A stretch of DNA of 15,913 nucleotides from UBA3071 sp965369635. GTDB taxonomy: Bacteria; Chloroflexota; Anaerolineae; UBA3071. A program made the translations under genes and the position numbers. Positions 13,913-15,913 of this stretch are shown in pieces (the stretch's first letter is position 1; every line of letters starts with the position of its first letter). The DNA lies in the NCBI GenBank assembly GCA_965369635.1, contig CBDURC010000042.1:1-15913 (forward strand), written 5' to 3'. The notes under the pieces are model-generated. The model did not search any database. It was not told where the DNA came from and saw only the letters and a program-made list of their open reading frames with translations.

Positions 13913-14553
13913 CGATCCTTCCTCCTCTCTGTTCCCATAGCACCGATGAGCACCTCTATCCGCTCCTTGATGGCTGCCTGGATGTCGGCGATGGGTTGGA
14001 AAGCATCCACCGACAGCCAGCGATTCGGTTCGCTGGCGGCCATCTCCAGGTAGCCCTCTCGCACTCGCTGGTGGAATGCCAGCGCCTGCGCCTCCAAGCG
14101 ATTCCATTCCTGGGGCAACTTGCGCTGCAACCCCTTCTCGATAGCAATGTCGAGGTAGATGGTCAGATCGGGCACCAGCCCGCCGGTGGCAAAGGCAGTG
14201 ATGGCGCGCAGGGTGTCCAGATCCAGCCCCCGTCCATAGCCCTGATAGGCCAGTGTGGAATCGGCGTAGCGATCGCAGAGCACGATGGTGCCGCCCTGCA
14301 GATGAGGGCGAATCACCTGGGCCACGATCTGCGCCCGCGCCGCAGAGAAAAGCAGGATCTCCGCCTCTGGGTGCATCTCCGTGTGCGTAGGGTCGAGCAG
14401 GATGCCCCGGATCGCTTCGCTGATGGCCGTGCCACCAGGCTCGCGCGTGGCCAGCACGTCTTTTCCCCGCTCGCGCAGCCACTCGGCCAGCAACTTGAGC
14501 TGCGTGGTCTTCCCGCTTCCCTCGGGGCCTTCGAAGGTGATGAACAGACTCAC
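13909..14553 (-). CDS. tmk: Thymidylate kinase
   Basis: The 214-aa enzyme phosphorylates dTMP to dTDP for DNA synthesis. Motifs are the P-loop FEGPEGSGKTT (7-17), REPGGT, the DRY motif in LCDRYADSTLAYQGYGRG, and the lid region before AFHQRVREGY. The GTG at 14553 is chosen because AGGAGAG lies eight bases upstream and the protein then starts right before the P-loop strand as in relatives; extending to a TTG at 14610 adds 19 unrelated residues. Its stop overlaps the darA start. Confidence 0.95.
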   Translation of the reverse strand: MSLFITFEGPEGSGKTTQLKLLAEWLRERGKDVLATREPGGTAISEAIRGILLDPTHTEMHPEAEILLFSAARAQIVAQVIRPHLQGGTIVLCDRYADSTLAYQGYGRGLDLDTLRAITAFATGGLVPDLTIYLDIAIEKGLQRKLPQEWNRLEAQALAFHQRVREGYLEMAASEPNRWLSVDAFQPIADIQAAIKERIEVLIGAMGTERRKDR

Positions 14554-14596
14554 GCTGGACTCTCTCCTGTGTTCATTGTCGCTTCCGGGCAAGGAG

Positions 14597-14623
14597 ACAG
14601 TCTGAGACAAGGGGACAGATTGT
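14597..14623. repeat. Weak GAGACA-word hairpin in the gap before tmk
   Basis: ACAGTCTG (14597-14604) pairs with 14616-14623 at 7 of 8 positions, within repeated GAGACA/GGACA words. It lies in the 121-bp gap between the DUF362 gene and tmk. I see no clear promoter there. The element is too short to be certain. Confidence 0.35.
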
Positions 14624-14674
14624 CGTCACTTTGACCGGCAAGTTCGGATGACCAATGAGCTTACGCCAAGCCTA

Positions 14675-15913
14675 TTAGCCCAACAGCGGCGGTGTGCGGG
14701 CGTGCAGGCCGTGCAGTTTGGCCCAGCCTAGAAGCAGGCCAGTGTACAGAGGGTTCAGCGGCACCATGCCCGTGGGCTTCACGCCCGTCAGCCGCGCCAG
14801 ATAGGTGGTGATGGCCCGCAGATCGTTGTGCTCGTTGATGGTGTAGACACGCCGGTACCGATAGCGGTTCCTGACCAGCTCTTCCGCCTCGGCCACAGCG
14901 CAGGGGCCGACGATGAGGATGTCGCCCTGCAGCCGCTCCAGTTCCTCCAGCGACAGTCCCTTGCCGAAGACGACGCTGAACCCGCCGTGGCCACCATAGT
15001 CGCTGCCCAGCATCTCCAGCACGCACTCGGTGTTGCCCCGGCATCCTTCGATGCAGGCCCGTTCCTGCCCCTGTACGATGGTCACGTCGGGAGGAAAACG
15101 ACGCAGCAGCGTGTGCGAGTACCGAGTCTGGAAGCGGTTGAGGTCACCCATCACCTCGATGTCCGCCAGGTCAGCGCAGCCCAGCCCCGCTGCCGCCGCC
15201 AAGCGCAGATGCTCCACCTCCTGCAGCTCGTACCCCAGCAGGCGAGCCCCCACCGCGTCCACGGCCACGGTGTCCCGTCCACCGAAAAGCACGTTCAACT
15301 GCACCCGGCAATCGTCCAGGTGAGCCGTGGTGGGGAAATGCCCGTGAACCGTCGCCGTCAGCCCCTCGATGAGGGTGAAGTCGGGCTGGATGAGGCGATA
15401 GATGCGGGTCAGACGCTCATGCAGGCCGAAGTGGTGATCTGCCATGCGGTCGCGCTGCACCAGCAGCCCCATCTGGTTCTTCACCCCCAAGGTGACCGTG
15501 GTCATGGAATGGGTCTTGAGCTTGGGGAAAGACAGGTAGCGGTTGTCTCCCTTGTGAGCGATCAGTTCGTCATGCAGCAGGCGGGGGATTTCCACCGGCT
15601 CCGCCTCACCCGGCAGCGTGATGCGCACCGTGCGCCCCTCGTCCAGGTACACCGGTCTGGCCCCGTAGCGGCGGCAGATGCGGTCGTAGCCGGTGACATT
15701 GAACACCAGCCGCGTGAAGTTGCCATGGGTGCAGTTTTCCATGACGAAAAGGCGCCGGTAGCCATGCTGACGCAGATAGGCCAGCAGTGCCGCCAGCGCC
15801 TGGGGCGCGGTGTGCGTGTACGGCGCGAAGTGAATTCCGTTGGGTTTGATGAACAGCTTGCCCTGACGGGGGAACAGCGCTGTCACGCCACCGAAAGCGG
15901 TGAAGATATCGTC
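14675..15913 (-). CDS. DUF362 domain protein, N-terminus outside the window
   Basis: At least 412 residues are open from the right edge to the stop at 14675. The frame continues past the GTG at 15884-15886 with residues typical of the family N-terminus (DDIFTAFGG before LFIKPNG), so the true start lies beyond the window. DUF362 features visible are FIKPNGIHF, FPKLKTHSMTTVTLGVKN, MGLL and GRDTVAVDAVGARLLG. A Cys group (ACIEGCRGNTEC) follows and could bind a metal or Fe-S cluster, but no classical 4Fe-4S ferredoxin motif is present. The function of the family is not established. It lies 121 nt upstream of tmk on the same strand. Confidence 0.85.
   Translation of the reverse strand, partial: DDIFTAFGGVTALFPRQGKLFIKPNGIHFAPYTHTAPQALAALLAYLRQHGYRRLFVMENCTHGNFTRLVFNVTGYDRICRRYGARPVYLDEGRTVRITLPGEAEPVEIPRLLHDELIAHKGDNRYLSFPKLKTHSMTTVTLGVKNQMGLLVQRDRMADHHFGLHERLTRIYRLIQPDFTLIEGLTATVHGHFPTTAHLDDCRVQLNVLFGGRDTVAVDAVGARLLGYELQEVEHLRLAAAAGLGCADLADIEVMGDLNRFQTRYSHTLLRRFPPDVTIVQGQERACIEGCRGNTECVLEMLGSDYGGHGGFSVVFGKGLSLEELERLQGDILIVGPCAVAEAEELVRNRYRYRRVYTINEHNDLRAITTYLARLTGVKPTGMVPLNPLYTGLLLGWAKLHGLHARTPPLLG

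Noticed and set aside
13913..14482. Extension of the darA reading frame upstream, giving a 299-codon product
   Set aside because: The extra part overlaps tmk in another register; the darA ATG with its own ribosome site and 4-nt overlap explains the gene.

Overview
The window reads as a GC-rich bacterial chromosome segment with no phage, transposon, rRNA or tRNA genes. The gene content suggests a Chloroflexota (Anaerolineae-like) bacterium: a HerA/NurA pair with a free HAS-barrel protein, two DegV paralogues, tmk followed by a c-di-AMP receptor, an FmdB-type zinc ribbon, a guanylate kinase with a GKD P-loop, and a 708-aa phosphatase-like/propeller membrane protein. This taxonomic guess is inference from remembered family distributions, not from a search.

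Layout. (1) 1-2894, minus strand: a consensus promoter drives a DegV lipid-binding protein, a MobA-like molybdopterin guanylyltransferase and an alkyltransferase-like (ATL) protein, with mobA and ATL overlapping by 4 nt. After a hairpin comes a nitrilase-fold protein whose catalytic cysteine is a glycine. (2) 2895-9276: a DNA-end-processing neighbourhood of HerA ATPase (minus), a stand-alone HAS-barrel protein (minus), NurA nuclease (minus) and, divergently, an SbcD/Mre11-type nuclease (plus). The branched-chain amino-acid exporter pair azlCD (plus) sits between herA and the HAS-barrel gene. (3) 9279-12302, plus: a membrane protein with a degenerate PP2C-like cytoplasmic part and an external propeller, then a second DegV. 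(4) 12394-15913: gmk (minus), an FmdB-type zinc ribbon (plus), darA and tmk (minus, 4-nt overlap) and a partial DUF362 protein (minus).

How the genes work together. HerA and NurA are known in archaea as a helicase-nuclease that resects DNA ends with Mre11-Rad50. Here HerA, NurA, an extra HAS-barrel subunit and an Mre11-like nuclease are clustered. nurA and sbcD fire from back-to-back sigma70-type promoters with -35 boxes six bases apart. No SbcC/Rad50 ATPase gene is present; the position after sbcD is taken by the membrane protein.

Non-coding features. Six recognisable promoters were found, four of them near consensus. An 18-bp palindrome overlaps the divergent herA/azlC promoters. The longer intergenic gaps repeatedly carry hairpins, several built from short degenerate tandem words of 7-10 bp. 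The words differ at each site but the design is the same, and three of the hairpins lie 2-17 nt after stop codons. No gene-free stretch exceeds 300 bases.
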